This document shows positions 34,622-46,375 of a stretch of 64,000 nt of DNA, in pieces; the first letter of the stretch is position 1, and the number at the start of each line of letters is the position of its first letter. The stretch is taken from assembly GCF_910592395.1 (NCBI RefSeq), contig NC_088320.1, forward strand, positions 3,038,001-3,102,000. The letters are read 5' to 3'. The notes beneath the pieces are model-generated. The model worked only from the letters and a program-made list of their open reading frames with translations, had not been told where the DNA came from and did no database searches. The DNA comes from Lineus longissimus (taxonomy: Eukaryota; Nemertea; Pilidiophora; Heteronemertea; Lineidae). The position numbers and the translations under genes were made by a program.

Positions 34622-37279
34622 ATTGAAACCCTGAAGAAGAAAAAACAGAGTGAGGAGTTGCGTGGAAAGCTCCATTGCTCGGGGTTTTGTGGCGAAGACT
34701 GTATCATGAGGTATCAAAAGGTTATTTTACGGAAGATTGTAATGACATTGATCAAATCGCCATGGAACGGCGATAAGATACATTGACATACAGTTGAACC
34801 TCTCTATTAGGGAAACCCTCGGGACTGATAAGTAGTGTCAATAATAGTGAGGCGGCCAAATTAGAGAGGTCAAATTGAATGGAAACACCAAATTTGGGAT
34901 CAAAACACCAAATTTGGGATCAAAACTAGTGTCCTTGAGAGTGAGGGTGTCATTCAGAGAAAAGTGTCCGGAAGGGAAATTCCACTGTACCTCGTACCTC
35001 CTTCCGTTGGTTGCTCAACTGTGGAACCTGTCTAATATTCAGAAATTTGAAAAGAAATAGTCTCGACCAAAACAACCACTAGACAAAACAGGTGTAGATC
35101 ATTTGCATAATATTCATCAATGGCGACATAATCTGACATATTCTATGAATATGAAATATGATGTTGTCAACAATTCTCCCCTAGAACTATTGACGTCATA
35201 GATATGAAATTCAAAATGTATGTATTTATTTGTACTTCGTATTGTGTATAAATTGTGCCACGTTTATCTCTACGTTTCTGATGCAATAATAACTTTTAAT
35301 ATAACATGTGTTATAAATTCATTGGCTTTAGAAAAATTTGCATATAACAGCTTGTAAGGCATTACATTATACATTTAGTTTCAATATTTGATGGTAAAAA
35401 ACAACTATAGAAAAACCTCTTCATCTCGCAGTTGTAAAATATTTCAACAATGCAAATTGAAAATACGAGTTCAATTTCCAAATATTTATGAACGAACGGG
35501 GTGGGTTTTCAATTTGAGTCAGCAACGAACCAATTTCATTATGTAAATCGTGCAATAAAACGTGTCAAGTGTAGAACATAGGAATTTATCTATTAAATAG
35601 ACACCTGTTTAGATGATGATATATCTCTTTTTCTTTCATTCATAACATGTTTTGTGTGGGTTTCAAAGCAGGTTTCTCTCGGAGTTTCATGTTGTACAAT
35701 GACGGATAATTTTCTAATTCCACCATAACTCTTACATAACAGTAGAAATGTCTGTTCTACTCATGGTACTAATTTTACTTTTGTAAAGTACGTGGGAAAA
35801 ATTCTTATTTTTATTTTTCAAGGAAGATCCTTCACTCCTGGATCAGTAGGCTGATGGCTGGAGAATTGGGCTAATATCGCATCTTAGTGTCGAGCATATA
35901 AATTTCAATTTTTTCTGGGGGAGAACCCCAAACCCCTACAATGCGTGCCTGCGTCACGCTTCTGACTTTGAGGCTTCAGTCACGTGACTGATATTATGAT
36001 TGAATTAATGAATGACGTTTGCATTTGTATACCGCAAAATCAAAAAAATGCTCCATTGCGGTGTTTCAAAGTAGTCGTCTAAACAGATGGGTTTTAAACA
36101 AATGGTAACAGTCTTAGCCTTTTGAATATTGACACTGTGGTTGTTCCAGAGTCTGGCCGCCTGCACAAGGAAGCTCCTTGTATATCAGAACAGACCTTAT
36201 CTGAAACATGAGGCAGGTTGACCTCCATCACTCATTTTTTTCCATGTTGGACATCAACTTCTCCCTCAGTGCACACGCGCAGTTATACTTGAAAAAGATT
36301 CTTAAAGCATCTTGCACAAAAGCTATTTCAATGCGGGTTTTCGAAGTACAAACAGAGATGATGAGTTGTACATGTGCGCAACCCCGCTGCGAGTCTTAAC
36401 GTGACCTCTATTAAACAGACATGAGGCTAGGCTCTGGGGCGTGCATACTGATTCGAATAATGGAAGAATTCCTGGATCCGCCCCTATGACAGTTTACCAT
36501 AACGAGGCTACCATGAGCAATGGCTTTCTGTATTCCCAAAACAAAATATGGTAAACTTTTACACCGTCAAATAATAAATATTTTGCAATTTATTTAACGA
36601 TTTCTGCTATGGGCCTTCTTCTTGGCGTGGCATTTGTCAGCAATTCGAAGATACTATTGTCACGAAGTCGTTTTGGATGCGCCTCCTTTGAGGCTCAAGT
36701 CAAACATTCTTTAAAAAGATGGTTTGGGCATTTAAAATCCTACTCCGGTATTTCAGCCAACGCAAATTTGCACCCCTAGAGGTTCAGATACCTCCCCAAA
36801 GGTTTCTGACCTTGTGAACAACGGGTTTTTGATTTCCCTGAAAAACCGTCGGCCGGGAAAAAACTTTTTCAGACCAACAAAAACCTTTTTTAAGAGTGAA
36901 GAACTCCTTTGGTAAACTCATGATGCAAACTAAATCACATTACTGGGCGGGTATCATAACGTATGCTCTTACCTTTTATTATTCTGCACAATAGGTTTCG
37001 TTGGAAGACACATTATCACCGCATATATGGCCGCATATAAAAATTTTGAAGTATCAAAATGAAATGATTCAAATTGGCCTACCTCTGTTTTGGGTTTCTT
37101 CTGGTCTGGAGTCGCAAAGGCGTCTGTAGGCAGTTGAGAGGTGTGCGGATATATCAGCTAGGACAATTAGCAGCTTAATATTCAAAAAATATGCAAATCA
37201 TATGGTTTACATCTGTTCATTAAGAATATAACTGCATTTATGATGATGAACTAATGTTCTTTTCTAGACTAGTGTCTGG
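34622..37279. other. Intergenic, AT-rich, upstream of the LamG gene
   Basis: No gene is supported. A short direct repeat (CCAAATTTGGGATCAAAACA twice, near 34889-34926) is present. The first few hundred bases presumably include the LamG gene promoter. Confidence 0.5.
36060..36240 (-). pseudogene. Possible relic of a LINE ORF2 C-terminus
   Basis: On the minus strand the words QAARLWNN and a shifted FK.L..L.KTHLF-like stretch (CTGTTTAGACGACTACTTTG) recall the end of many CR1/Jockey-type reverse transcriptase proteins. The frame is broken and only about 60 residues are visible, so the match is weak. Confidence 0.3.
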
Positions 37280-37520
37280 TATGGGCGGTTATTTCCGCAT
37301 ATATTAAATAGAGGTTGTCTCAAATAGACATTTTATGTTGTGTTCTGACTCGAATAGACGTTTGGTGGCGCTCGTTTTAACGGAGACGTACCTAAAAAAT
37401 AAACATATTGTGTCATATCTCAAATAGACATTCACTCAAATAGACGTTTGGTGGCGCTGGTATCTCAAATAAACATATATTGTCGTGTTTTCAGCTTTTT
37501 GTTAATAACTCAAATAGACG
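37280..37520. repeat. CAAATAGACGTTTGGTGGCGCT repeats
   Basis: TATGGGCGGTTATTTCCGCA opens the block. The words TCAAATAGACAT and CAAATAGACGTTTGGTGGCG then recur about six times within 240 bp. The opening word matches the terminal repeat of the element at 39453-40191, so this is probably the left part of a related element. Confidence 0.65.
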
Positions 37521-37571
37521 TTTGGTGTCGCTTTTCCGCAAAAATGGAAGTTCCCCATGTTTTTATCGGAT

Positions 37572-39006
37572 GAGACAAGACCACAATTGATTTTTTAAGC
37601 CTTTTAGCAGTTAAATTTTCAATGTTTGACCGCGACGCATCAAAGAACGCGTCAAGTAGTGAAACTGAAATTCGGATATGATATACGGGTTAGTCTTGCG
37701 AGTAACTGGTGCGATGGAAATTGGTGATTGACCACGGAAATTTTTTTATAATCGACAAATTAGACAGACTTTGATATTTCCACTGTTTTCAGCCAACTGG
37801 CAGAAAAAACTCAAAACACGCCCCCTATTACCCAATTAGCAAAATTCGAAATAAATTTTTTCATCAAATAATTTCTTTATATCTGTAGACTTGCCACAGC
37901 AAATATTTTTTCAATACCTCTCCAAATATGTACTTGAGAGTAAAAAACATGCACTCGTCTAATTGATAGGCCTCGACCCTCCAACCTATGAATATTCATT
38001 AGTGGTCTTGTCTCAATGAAGGTACATTTCAGGGGTTAAGATTTTGAGATTTTTTTCAAACTAATGTAGATGACATCCCACAACTCTCCAACAAAGGAAA
38101 GTCATATCTGGACATTTTTGGAGAAATGAGAGACATTTCAAAGAGTGGTACAACTGTGCCAAAGCGACAAAAGAGGACAAAATCGACAAAAAGTCATGAT
38201 TTTGCAGCCAACAGCACCAAATTCAAAGACCTGCCCTGGCCAGAATAAGCAAGCTATGGAGCTGAAAATTTAGGATGTGATTTAGGAATATCTTTGCTGC
38301 TTAGGGCACAACTTTCAGAATCAAGGCCTAAGTAGTTTCAAAGAAATTACAAAATGAATGGCAACACAACAAGACTTGTAAAAATGAAACCGAACTTAGA
38401 CCGGGGTTAGGTTGACTCTTATTTGGGTCAAATTAAGTTTTTTTCTCATTATTTTAGCTTGTTTTGACCTTAAATCATCAGCAATACAATATTCTAAATG
38501 AATTAGAGTGATTTGAGCACATTCAAATTTTTCACTATATTGACCCAAAATGTAGTGTAAATAGAGACAAGACCACAATTGATTTTTTAAGCCTTTTAGC
38601 AGTTAAATTTTCAATGTTTGACCGCGACGCATCAAAGAACGCGTCAAGTAGTGAAACTGAAATTCGGATATGATATACGGGTTAGTCTTGCGAGTAACTG
38701 GTGCGATGGAAATTGGTGATTGACCACGGAAATTTTTTTATAATCGACAAATTAGACAGACTTTGATATTTCCACTGTTTTCAGCCAACTGGCAGAAAAA
38801 ACTCAAAACACGCCCCCTATTACCCAATTAGCAAAATTCGAAATAAATTTTTTCATCAAATAATTTCTTTATATCTGTAGACTTGCCACAGCAAATATTT
38901 TTTCAATACCTCTCCAAATATGTACTTGAGAGTAAAAAACATGCACTCGTCTAATTGATAGGCCTCGACCCTCCAACCTATGAATATTCATTAGTGGTCT
39001 TGTCTC
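37572..39006. mobile_element. TRIM-like element: two identical 443-bp direct repeats
   Basis: 37572-38014 and 38564-39006 appear identical in the same orientation. Each begins GAGACAAGACCAC and ends with its inverse GTGGTCTTGTCTC. A 549-bp internal part without coding capacity lies between. The whole is flanked by GGAT on both sides (before 37572 and after 39006), consistent with a single insertion. This looks like a terminal-repeat retrotransposon in miniature, or two nested copies of one DNA element. Confidence 0.75.
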
Positions 39007-39452
39007 GGATTCCCGCATATAAGTATTTTCGGGCATTCAACTTTGATTTTAATGTGTGACTTTAGATGACCAGGAGAACAGGTGTGGCTTTTTAGAACAT
39101 AAAGCTCTCCTTGCCCGAACAAAGCCAAACCCGGGGTTGCCATTTGGAAATTGTAAATTTCCTCCTAATTCTCCAGGTCGCTATTGACTCAAACATCTGT
39201 TACTTTTATCAACACTTTCATAGTCATTTGAATAAACATCTTGTTGAAATTTGTACAAAATTTAAATCATGCAACTGTCACAACACTAATAATAAAATTC
39301 TGATGCATTAACCAGTTAATTCGGCAACATCGGGATCTCATATTACTTCCCAATCGACCAGATGGAAGTCAATACCGTAGGTCTAATATACTTGGGTAGT
39401 TCTTCAAACCATAGGTGTGCAGCCCGGCATGGGTGATATTACAAGCTGCCGT

Positions 39453-40191
39453 CTATGGGCGGTTATTACCGCAAATAAAGACAAACCAAAGCAAAGACAC
39501 TTGTGTAGCATATCAAGGACACGTAGATTGATACTCCTATGTGTGCCACATCAAAGACATCTGGAATGCATGTTTTGTTTTTGTTTGATACAGCATAGAT
39601 AAAACTAGACCGCAACCTCTCTGGGATGGACAGTTGTTTTCATGAGCCATACACAGCACAGATAAGACATGACCGCAATACCTCTCTGGACCATACACCA
39701 CGTCAAAGATAACGATGCGAAGTCAACAGGCGGCGCCACCGTCTTGGGAAAAGTAAAAACGATTTCGACAGCTATAGGTTTTTGTTGATATAAGCGACTA
39801 GCGGGAAAATGCACATGTGTTGTTATGTCACTATTGCATCTATTCGTAGTAGACTGTCGTATTTTGAGACCCCCTTTCTTTTCAACATCATCAATCATAC
39901 TAGTATATCATAACCATGGATAGAGATAAGTTAGAAAACTGTGTCAACCTCCTTCAACAAGTTGTTGGAATAATGGGAGGTGGCGAATAACAACAACGTC
40001 AACAGGCATACGGCCGCCAGCAATCTACAGTGGCGCCGCCTGTTGACTTCGCATCGTTATCTTTGACGTGGTGTATGGTCCAGATGTCTTTGATGTGGCA
40101 CACATAGGAGTATCAATCTACGTGTCATTGATATGCTACACAAGTGTCTTTGCTTTGGTTTGTCTTTATTTGCGGTAATAACCGCCCATAG
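39453..40191. mobile_element. Non-autonomous DNA transposon with long TIRs
   Basis: About 110 bp at the left (CTATGGGCGGTTATTACCGC onward, to about 39562) are repeated inverted at the right (about 40080-40191). A second inverted pair of about 50 bp lies inside (39690-39738 with 40030-40081, GCATCGTTATCTTTGACGTG). CCGT flanks both ends as a possible target duplication. The reading frames inside are short. Confidence 0.85.
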
Positions 40192-41692
40192 CCGTCCTAT
40201 CAAACCGTGCTATGTTATGTCATTCGAGTATCAGGCTTAGCATGATTTCAAACGTAAAAAAAATGAGCACCAAGTTGTATGCAGTGTCATTCTAATCTTC
40301 TGTGAACGCTATAGGCCTATATGTTTCAAAACAGCCTGACTTTTTTGAAATTTTGGCACTCCTAGATTTCACAGATGACGATCAGCTATTGAACTACAAG
40401 TAATGTAAATTTAGGCCTGCATGGAAATGAGAAATTTATCGACTTGTTTTTCACTTTCATATGCAAATGCACTCAGGTCCGTGAATAAAAGTTTATAACC
40501 ATATGATATATGCATTTTCGGTAGTTTAACATGTCATCAAAACTGACAAATAGCCTACTTCTGTTGTATAGGCTTACCAATTAACAGCAGGCGTTGTTTA
40601 TAACCATATAATATATACATGTTCGGTAGTTTAACATTTTATCAAAACTGACCAATACTTCTGTGATCGAGGCTTACAAATCAACAGCATGGCGCGATGA
40701 GGGATAGTTAATACCGTGGGGCTAGCTACACCCCCCCCCCCCCACACACACACACACACACACACACGCCCACCCCCACCCCAAAAAAGAAATAAAGCTC
40801 GTATTGAGTATAGATATAGGCTATACTAGGTGTTTATCATCCTAAATTATCGACAAATACAGGCTACTAATATAGCCTACCGTACTGTTCAATAGCCACC
40901 GCGTTAATTTACACAGGTCCACAGTGTCTCGTGAAGGGTGGGGACGACAGCCTTCAAACTTCGAACGAGTGGTTAGCGTCTGTATCACTGAGCTGAGTAG
41001 CATCGTGGATTTACGTAATTGCAATCGCGTCGTTCCGTCCTTGCTCAAACCTGAGCGCGCGTTTTCGACGCACCCTTATCTTCTTCGTCCAAGTCTGGCG
41101 ACGTATTCGAAGGAAATCGCGTTATTATGACTGTTTTGTTTCACTTTTGGCAGTGTATATTGAGAATTATCAAAATAGATAATGAAGGCATTGAGTCCAG
41201 GTACTTGTTAGTCATCTCATTGTTGTTTAACATGAAAACAGACGTTAAAAAGTTTCGTTTGAAAAGGTTCCGTACAGCCTGGCCACACCCTATGCATCCA
41301 TGACATGCATTGTACGGGGCGGCGCGCGGGAGATAGAAGGGGTCACAGTGTATACACTGTGCACGTCAGCTTGGCCCTGCAGTGTCAGTGGAAATTGGAA
41401 TGAGGATGCACGTTTGTTTCTCTCAGACTCCGATCATCATTCATAATAGCCTGACCTATTTATTGTCAGAACGCGCGGCCGTCACGAGGATAGTCCCTCA
41501 CTCGACTCTGGGAATTGATCATGTTGAAGGAGGTCAACTCTCATACCAACTTCATTAAACAGTTCGACTTTTAGTATATTACTCCCTTCGAAGTCACACA
41601 CTGAACGTGTAGGCTAGGCCAACTCATTCAACCGTCACTATGTCATTCTCAATCCTTGTGATGTTTAAATCTAACGTTGTAGATTATTTTAG
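40192..41692. other. Upstream region of the MEIOSIN-like gene
   Basis: The first coding exon or exons of the plus-strand MEIOSIN-like gene should lie here, because the exon at 41693 starts in the middle of a codon. I could not choose a start codon with a matching phase-1 donor. The open frame at 40924-41130 starts with GTG and is not convincing. Confidence 0.5.
40731..40785. repeat. Poly-C / (CA)n microsatellite
   Basis: A run of about 14 C is followed by about 14 CA units and then CCCACCCCC. It is a simple-sequence repeat with no coding role. Confidence 0.95.
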
Positions 41693-44600
41693 GTGGCCCT
41701 GAATCAAAAGACAGCAAAGATGACTTGGAGCTTGAAGTCTATGGTAACTCACAAACGTATGAGTACAACACTAGCACGGTACGTATGTCAGTATATATAT
41801 ATTGATCCCCGGGGTAGAATTTCTGGATGAACCGGTGTGGATCTCCAGAAACTAAAATTCCTGTGCTTCACAACATCTATTATTTGTGGCTCAACTAAAA
41901 GGTCTGCCGGATGAGACTAAAACCATGTTTCAATGTTGTATTTACATGTAATGTCTATGCCAGTGCAAATAAAAGATTCCACATAGATGAAGCAGCCTAT
42001 GGACATTACTTCCAAGAAAATAATTAGTTAGTTACACGCCGGTAATGATGACGATGATGATCATGACTTCAATTCACCTGAGCCAGTAAATACTAATTTC
42101 AGCCCATTTTCCAACCATGGGGCTCAGAGGGGGAGAAACTTGAAAACGATAGTTTCACCGGTATCAAGGTTGAAGATCGTGCTCAAAAGATTAGCCAATC
42201 AAACGACGGGAATGAACATGTGTACGGCAGTAGTTATGAGACAGAGACTGTGATTGGTCAAACTGATGAGAGCAGTTACGATTGGTTGGAGTCTTTGATA
42301 AAACAAGAAGACGACTTTCAAATAAAGCTAGGTAAGAGGGGAGGGCGTCCGGTCTAAGACAAATGGCAATGGTCGAGAAAGCTTCAGTGAGGGGTGATAC
42401 TCGATCACTTGAGTACAGGCTTTATTATCGTGCTGCTGATGAACAGCTCTAAATCAAGGTCTCAGCACCTGGTTCAAAAAATACTTTGGCTGTGATCCCC
42501 CACTCCCATTGATCGGCTAACACAAAACAGTCACACATTTCTGTCCTCTACGTCCGTGCTTTCACACCAGGGTTGGAGATTTTAGAGTTTTTTTATCATT
42601 CCTTTTCCAAACATTTTCGCCAACAACATTTTTTTCCAATTAGCCAGCCATACTCTATGTTTTATGTTAACCACTGTTTTAAATTTGTCCAGAATCGGAC
42701 TCCGAACTACCAAATAGCAATTTGGCTGAAGGGCAACCATCTTCCATTAAGTGGGATTCCATGCTTCTTAGTGAAGACGACATCGAGCTGTATGCTTTTG
42801 AGGCCCTGGCCAGAGTACTGCCAGATTCTAGCATCCTGCCAATTAACACACGCGAAAACCAGGTATGGAGATGCATTATGGCACTGTATCAATGATCAAT
42901 CAATATATTTCTTCAAAAAGTAGTTGTAACGAAGCTTACAATTAATCATGGTGTATACATTTGACATCCAGGCAGTTTGAAAACTCGAAAGTTCAGTCTG
43001 TTCAATGGTAAGCTCTTCCGCAGCATTTTGTTTCCATAAATCGTCCAGTAACAAGGGCGACATAATCGACGGATTACTGAGACAAGTTGAACCGTGACAC
43101 ATCAGAACCCTTTTGATTTGTTTACACATAGAACCTGGAGCACATAGAACTCAGAACACATAGAACCTGGGACACATAGAACCTGGGATAGAACCCTGGC
43201 CACATAGAACCCAGGTCACATAGGAACGACCGACCCTAGCAGGACTACGTTGTGCACGTCCGATCTTGCATTCTCGCAATGTCTGATATCTTCATTTGTA
43301 CAGCTCGTTATACTAAGTGGTGCCATCAGGTATATTCGAGAGCTGGAATCTGCTCTAGAAGACACAGAAAACCACGTCACTGAGCGGAGTCTTACGAGAC
43401 TAGACACTGCTGCTGGTCCACTGTTAGGATTTGGTGAAGGTATATGCAGATTCATGCTATTGCTGCCCTGTCAAAAGATACTGCCAAGAGAAATCCTCCG
43501 AATTTGCTAGTAAACGTCTTATATCCCTTGATGAAATTCGCCGTCTTACAAGTAATGTTATTTAAAGTACTTCATGATGATAGGCTTGACATATTTGCTG
43601 TCGTATAAGAGATAGTTATCGATGGAAATTTTCTGCAAAGAATGAAAATATACAATTTGGCAGTCATCAATATCTACTTGTCGTTTGATCATACGATAAC
43701 ACTTGCAGTTTTGCGTCTCCAGATCCAGAACCAAAGCGTCCGAAAAACGGCTTTATCAGATTTTCGATCAAGAATAGACGGCAGGTTTCTCTGGACCATC
43801 CAGGGGTTGACAACAGGGAGATATCTCGCATCCTTGGTTGCAAATGGAAACAGCTGACCCAGAAAGAGAAAAAGCCTTACGAGTAGGTATACATTATTTC
43901 ACTATTCCTACAGCAAATTTGGCCTTGGCTTATCCATAATTTCGGAAATTTAGGAATTTTAATCCCCAATTCAGAGCTGGGGAACCCCCTTGAATTCATT
44001 TCTGGATGAAACACGGAGCTTCAGTGTGCTCCTCAGCATATCATTTCTATATCAACTACAGGGAAGAATTCATGGTCGAGATGAACAAGAGGCGTAAGAT
44101 GGATCCGAACTGGCGCTACTGTGGCATGAGGCGAAGGTTGCTGGAAGACTTGGTGGAACCGATGCCATCACGACTCAGGCCAAGGGACCAGCTCAGATCC
44201 AAGATTGAGGTATTCAGCTATTTGGGGTTTAAATCTAAGCCTAAGGGATATGTTCTTCAAGAGAATAAAATACGTTCTATCCTTTGTGATTCAAGTCTAT
44301 GGTACACAATTGAGACCGAAAATATTGGACATTTGTTGCTGGTCCCGTAGCTGGTTTTCTGAAAGTGTGACTAGGTCATCCCCAGTTTACTTTCTCTTCA
44401 GCACTTGAATTAATATATACAATCTCTTTTCTAGTTTTCCTCTATAAATTAGCATTTGAGACTCAGAAATTCCATGTCATATTGAGAATGTTCCCTAAAC
44501 ATCTGTTCACAATCGCAATTATGCCGACTCTTGCATGAATTATCATTTTTAAAACGCCAGGTATCCAAATTGAAGAGAAGCTACAAAAAACGTCAACTCA

Positions 44601-45535
44601 TGCCGCAGATGTTCAAATGGGTCCAGTGTGATCACTGTCAAAAGTGGCGGCGCCTGCCATCGGATACTGACATGGACTTGCTCCCAACGCAATGGTAATA
44701 ACGTTATTCTTCTAAAAAGGTATAAAGTGTCTCAAAACGATTGCAATCTCATGATGCAATGTAATCGTGTCATTAGCTTGAATTTCAGCTGGTTCTGATA
44801 GGAGGCATTAGGCACTCTTTTCACTGCGTACTCACATAGACAAAGGACTTTGAATTCATCATCATTGCAAAGGTCATAACAGCCAATGGGAAACGTGTGC
44901 TACCACTTTGATTTACTCTCCACTGTTAGTTTGCAAAGAGCTCGACCCCATCAATATCGAAGTTGATATGATGATTGTTTGCTGTATAAATGTATATCCA
45001 AATGCGATTTTCGAAAAATCGTAAGAGAGGAGCCACTGCCTGGTCGACAACTGACTTTGCTTTTGTGCTGAATCAAGCTACTTATGCACTGTGAACTTAA
45101 TGGATAATTTATCCAGTTGGCCTGATTTATTTCTCTCTCAGGTACTGCAACTATAACTTGGACCCTCAGCACAACCAGTGTAACGACCCTGAAGAACCAT
45201 ACACAGTCCCAGTTCCCGAGGTTTATCCTCGGGCACACGCCGTCACCATTTACGGTCCCACACGCCGAAACCCTGGGCCAGCATCAACTCAAGCTCGCAC
45301 TGCTACTTCTAACGGTCAAATGTGGAACCAACGTCCCTGTTCATCAATGAAGCCAACAGCAGGAGGTTTTCTCCCTGGTGCGCAAGCGGCGGCTGATGAG
45401 TGTTTTAGTTCGTTTTCAAGGTTTAGGTGGCAGCATGAAGGGCTCAAAAGCTGTGTTGGCATTTTCGGCTCTCTGCCAGGCGTTGATGACGAGGATATGA
45501 TGCATAGTCCTGGAGTAGGCCTTCATTTCAAGTGA
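41693..45535 (+). CDS. MEIOSIN/BHMG1-like regulator: HLH + HMG box + CW zinc finger
   Basis: Predicted nuclear transcription regulator, related by its HLH and HMG-box architecture to MEIOSIN (BHMG1), the partner of STRA8 at meiotic entry. Exons: 41693-41778, 42103-42331, 42693-42862, 43304-43439, 43723-43882, 44062-44209, 44561-44694, 45142-45535. All GT/AG and in phase, giving 484 residues plus a missing N-terminus. An acidic, Ser-rich first third (1-130) is followed by a helix-loop-helix (about 133-180) without an obvious basic DNA-contact segment, an HMG box (about 210-277), a basic linker, a CW zinc finger (about 329-372) and a tail rich in Pro/Ser. The stop is at 45533-45535, exactly at a potential donor (TCAA|GTGAGC), so further exons cannot be excluded. 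Orthology is inferred from domain order only. Confidence 0.82.
42693..43439 (+). CDS. Exons 3-4: helix-loop-helix of the MEIOSIN-like gene
   Basis: Exon 3 ends with IELYAFEALARVLPD (helix 1), loop SSILPINTRENQ, and exon 4 begins LVILSGAIRYIRELESALED (helix 2, with the hallmark L..AI.YI..LE). Upstream of helix 1 the sequence is acidic (LLSEDD) where a bHLH would have Arg/Lys. That matches a dimerising HLH with no independent DNA contact. Confidence 0.8.
43129..43216. repeat. CACATAGAACC minisatellite
   Basis: The unit ACACATAGAACCTGGG and variants occur about five times in an intron of the MEIOSIN-like gene. A similar degenerate word (GGAACCCGG) occurs at about 22060. Confidence 0.75.
43723..44209 (+). 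CDS. Exons 5-6: HMG box of the MEIOSIN-like gene
   Basis: PKRPKNGFIRFSIKNRRQVS opens the domain, then REISRILGCKWKQLTQKEKK and EEFMVEMNKRRKMDPNW close the third helix. The pattern P-K-R-P-x-N-G-F...W-K-x-L...EK..Y is typical of HMG boxes. The split by an intron after PYE is in phase 2. A basic stretch (RRRLLEDL, RLRPRDQLRSK) follows. Confidence 0.88.
44561..45142 (+). CDS. Exons 7-8 junction: CW-type zinc finger
   Basis: KWVQCDHCQKWRRLP in exon 7 and WYCNYNLDPQHNQCNDPEEP across the exon 8 junction supply the four zinc cysteines (332, 335, 356, 367) and the Trp residues of a CW domain. CW domains read histone H3 methylated at Lys4. The domain is split by an intron inside the Trp codon (TG|G). 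Residue numbers are for the partial protein. Confidence 0.9.
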
Positions 45536-46375
45536 GCTTTCACTCGAATTTAAGTATAGAAGTACATGTAGTGCGTGAAAACTGGTTGGCCGTGCTACAC
45601 ATTGTCTTGAACATTTTTGATTTATTGTTCTAGTTATAATTGTTGCCCAATAGTTCTCAAAACGGGATGACATCCTTATTTCATGGTCATATAACTGTAA
45701 AAATACAAGCACAAAGGCACCGAGTTATGGGTGTTGTAACCAATGTCGCAGGAAGGGCTCAAAAGCTGTGTTGGCATTTTCGGCTCTCTGCCAGGCGTTG
45801 ATGACGAGGATATGATGCATAGTCCTGGAGTAGGCCTTCATTTCAAGTGAGCTTTCACTCGAATTTAAGTATAGAAGTACATGTAGTGCGTGAAAACTGG
45901 TTGGCCGTGCTACACATTGTCTTAAACATTTTTGATTTATTGTTCTAGTTATAATTGTTGCCCAATAGTTCTCAAAACGGGATGACATCCTTATTTCATG
46001 GTCATATAACTGTAAAAATACAAGCACAAAGGCACCGAGTTATGGGTGTTGTGACCAATGTCGCAGGAAGGGCTCAAAAGCTGTGTTGGCATTTTCGGCT
46101 CTCTGCCAGGCGTTGATGACGAGGATATGATGCATAGTCCTGGAGTAGGCCTTCATTTCAAGTGAGCTTTCACTCGAATTTAAGTATAGAAGTACATGTA
46201 GTGCGTGAAAACTGGTTGGCCGTGCTACACATTGTCTTGAACATTTTTGATTTATTGTTCTAGTTATAATTGTTGCCCAATAGTTCTCAAAACGGGATGA
46301 CATCCTTATTTCATGGTCATATAACTTTAAAAATACAAGCACAAAGGCACCGAGTTATGGGTGTTGTGACCAATG
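45437..46375. repeat. 315-bp tandem triplication overlapping a 3' exon
   Basis: Units start at 45437, 45752 and 46067, each with GAAGGGCTCAAAAGCTGTG, and are almost identical. Unit 1 starts inside the last exon of the MEIOSIN-like gene and includes its stop. Units 2 and 3 are each preceded by GTCGCAG, which would work as a splice acceptor, and contain the same coding sequence and the same TGA. The minus-strand open frames inside each unit are shadows. Confidence 0.93.

Noticed and set aside
45416-46342. Three near-identical 98-100-codon minus-strand frames
   Set aside because: They are shadows created by the 315-bp triplication. They have no domain, and the plus strand carries the coding exon.
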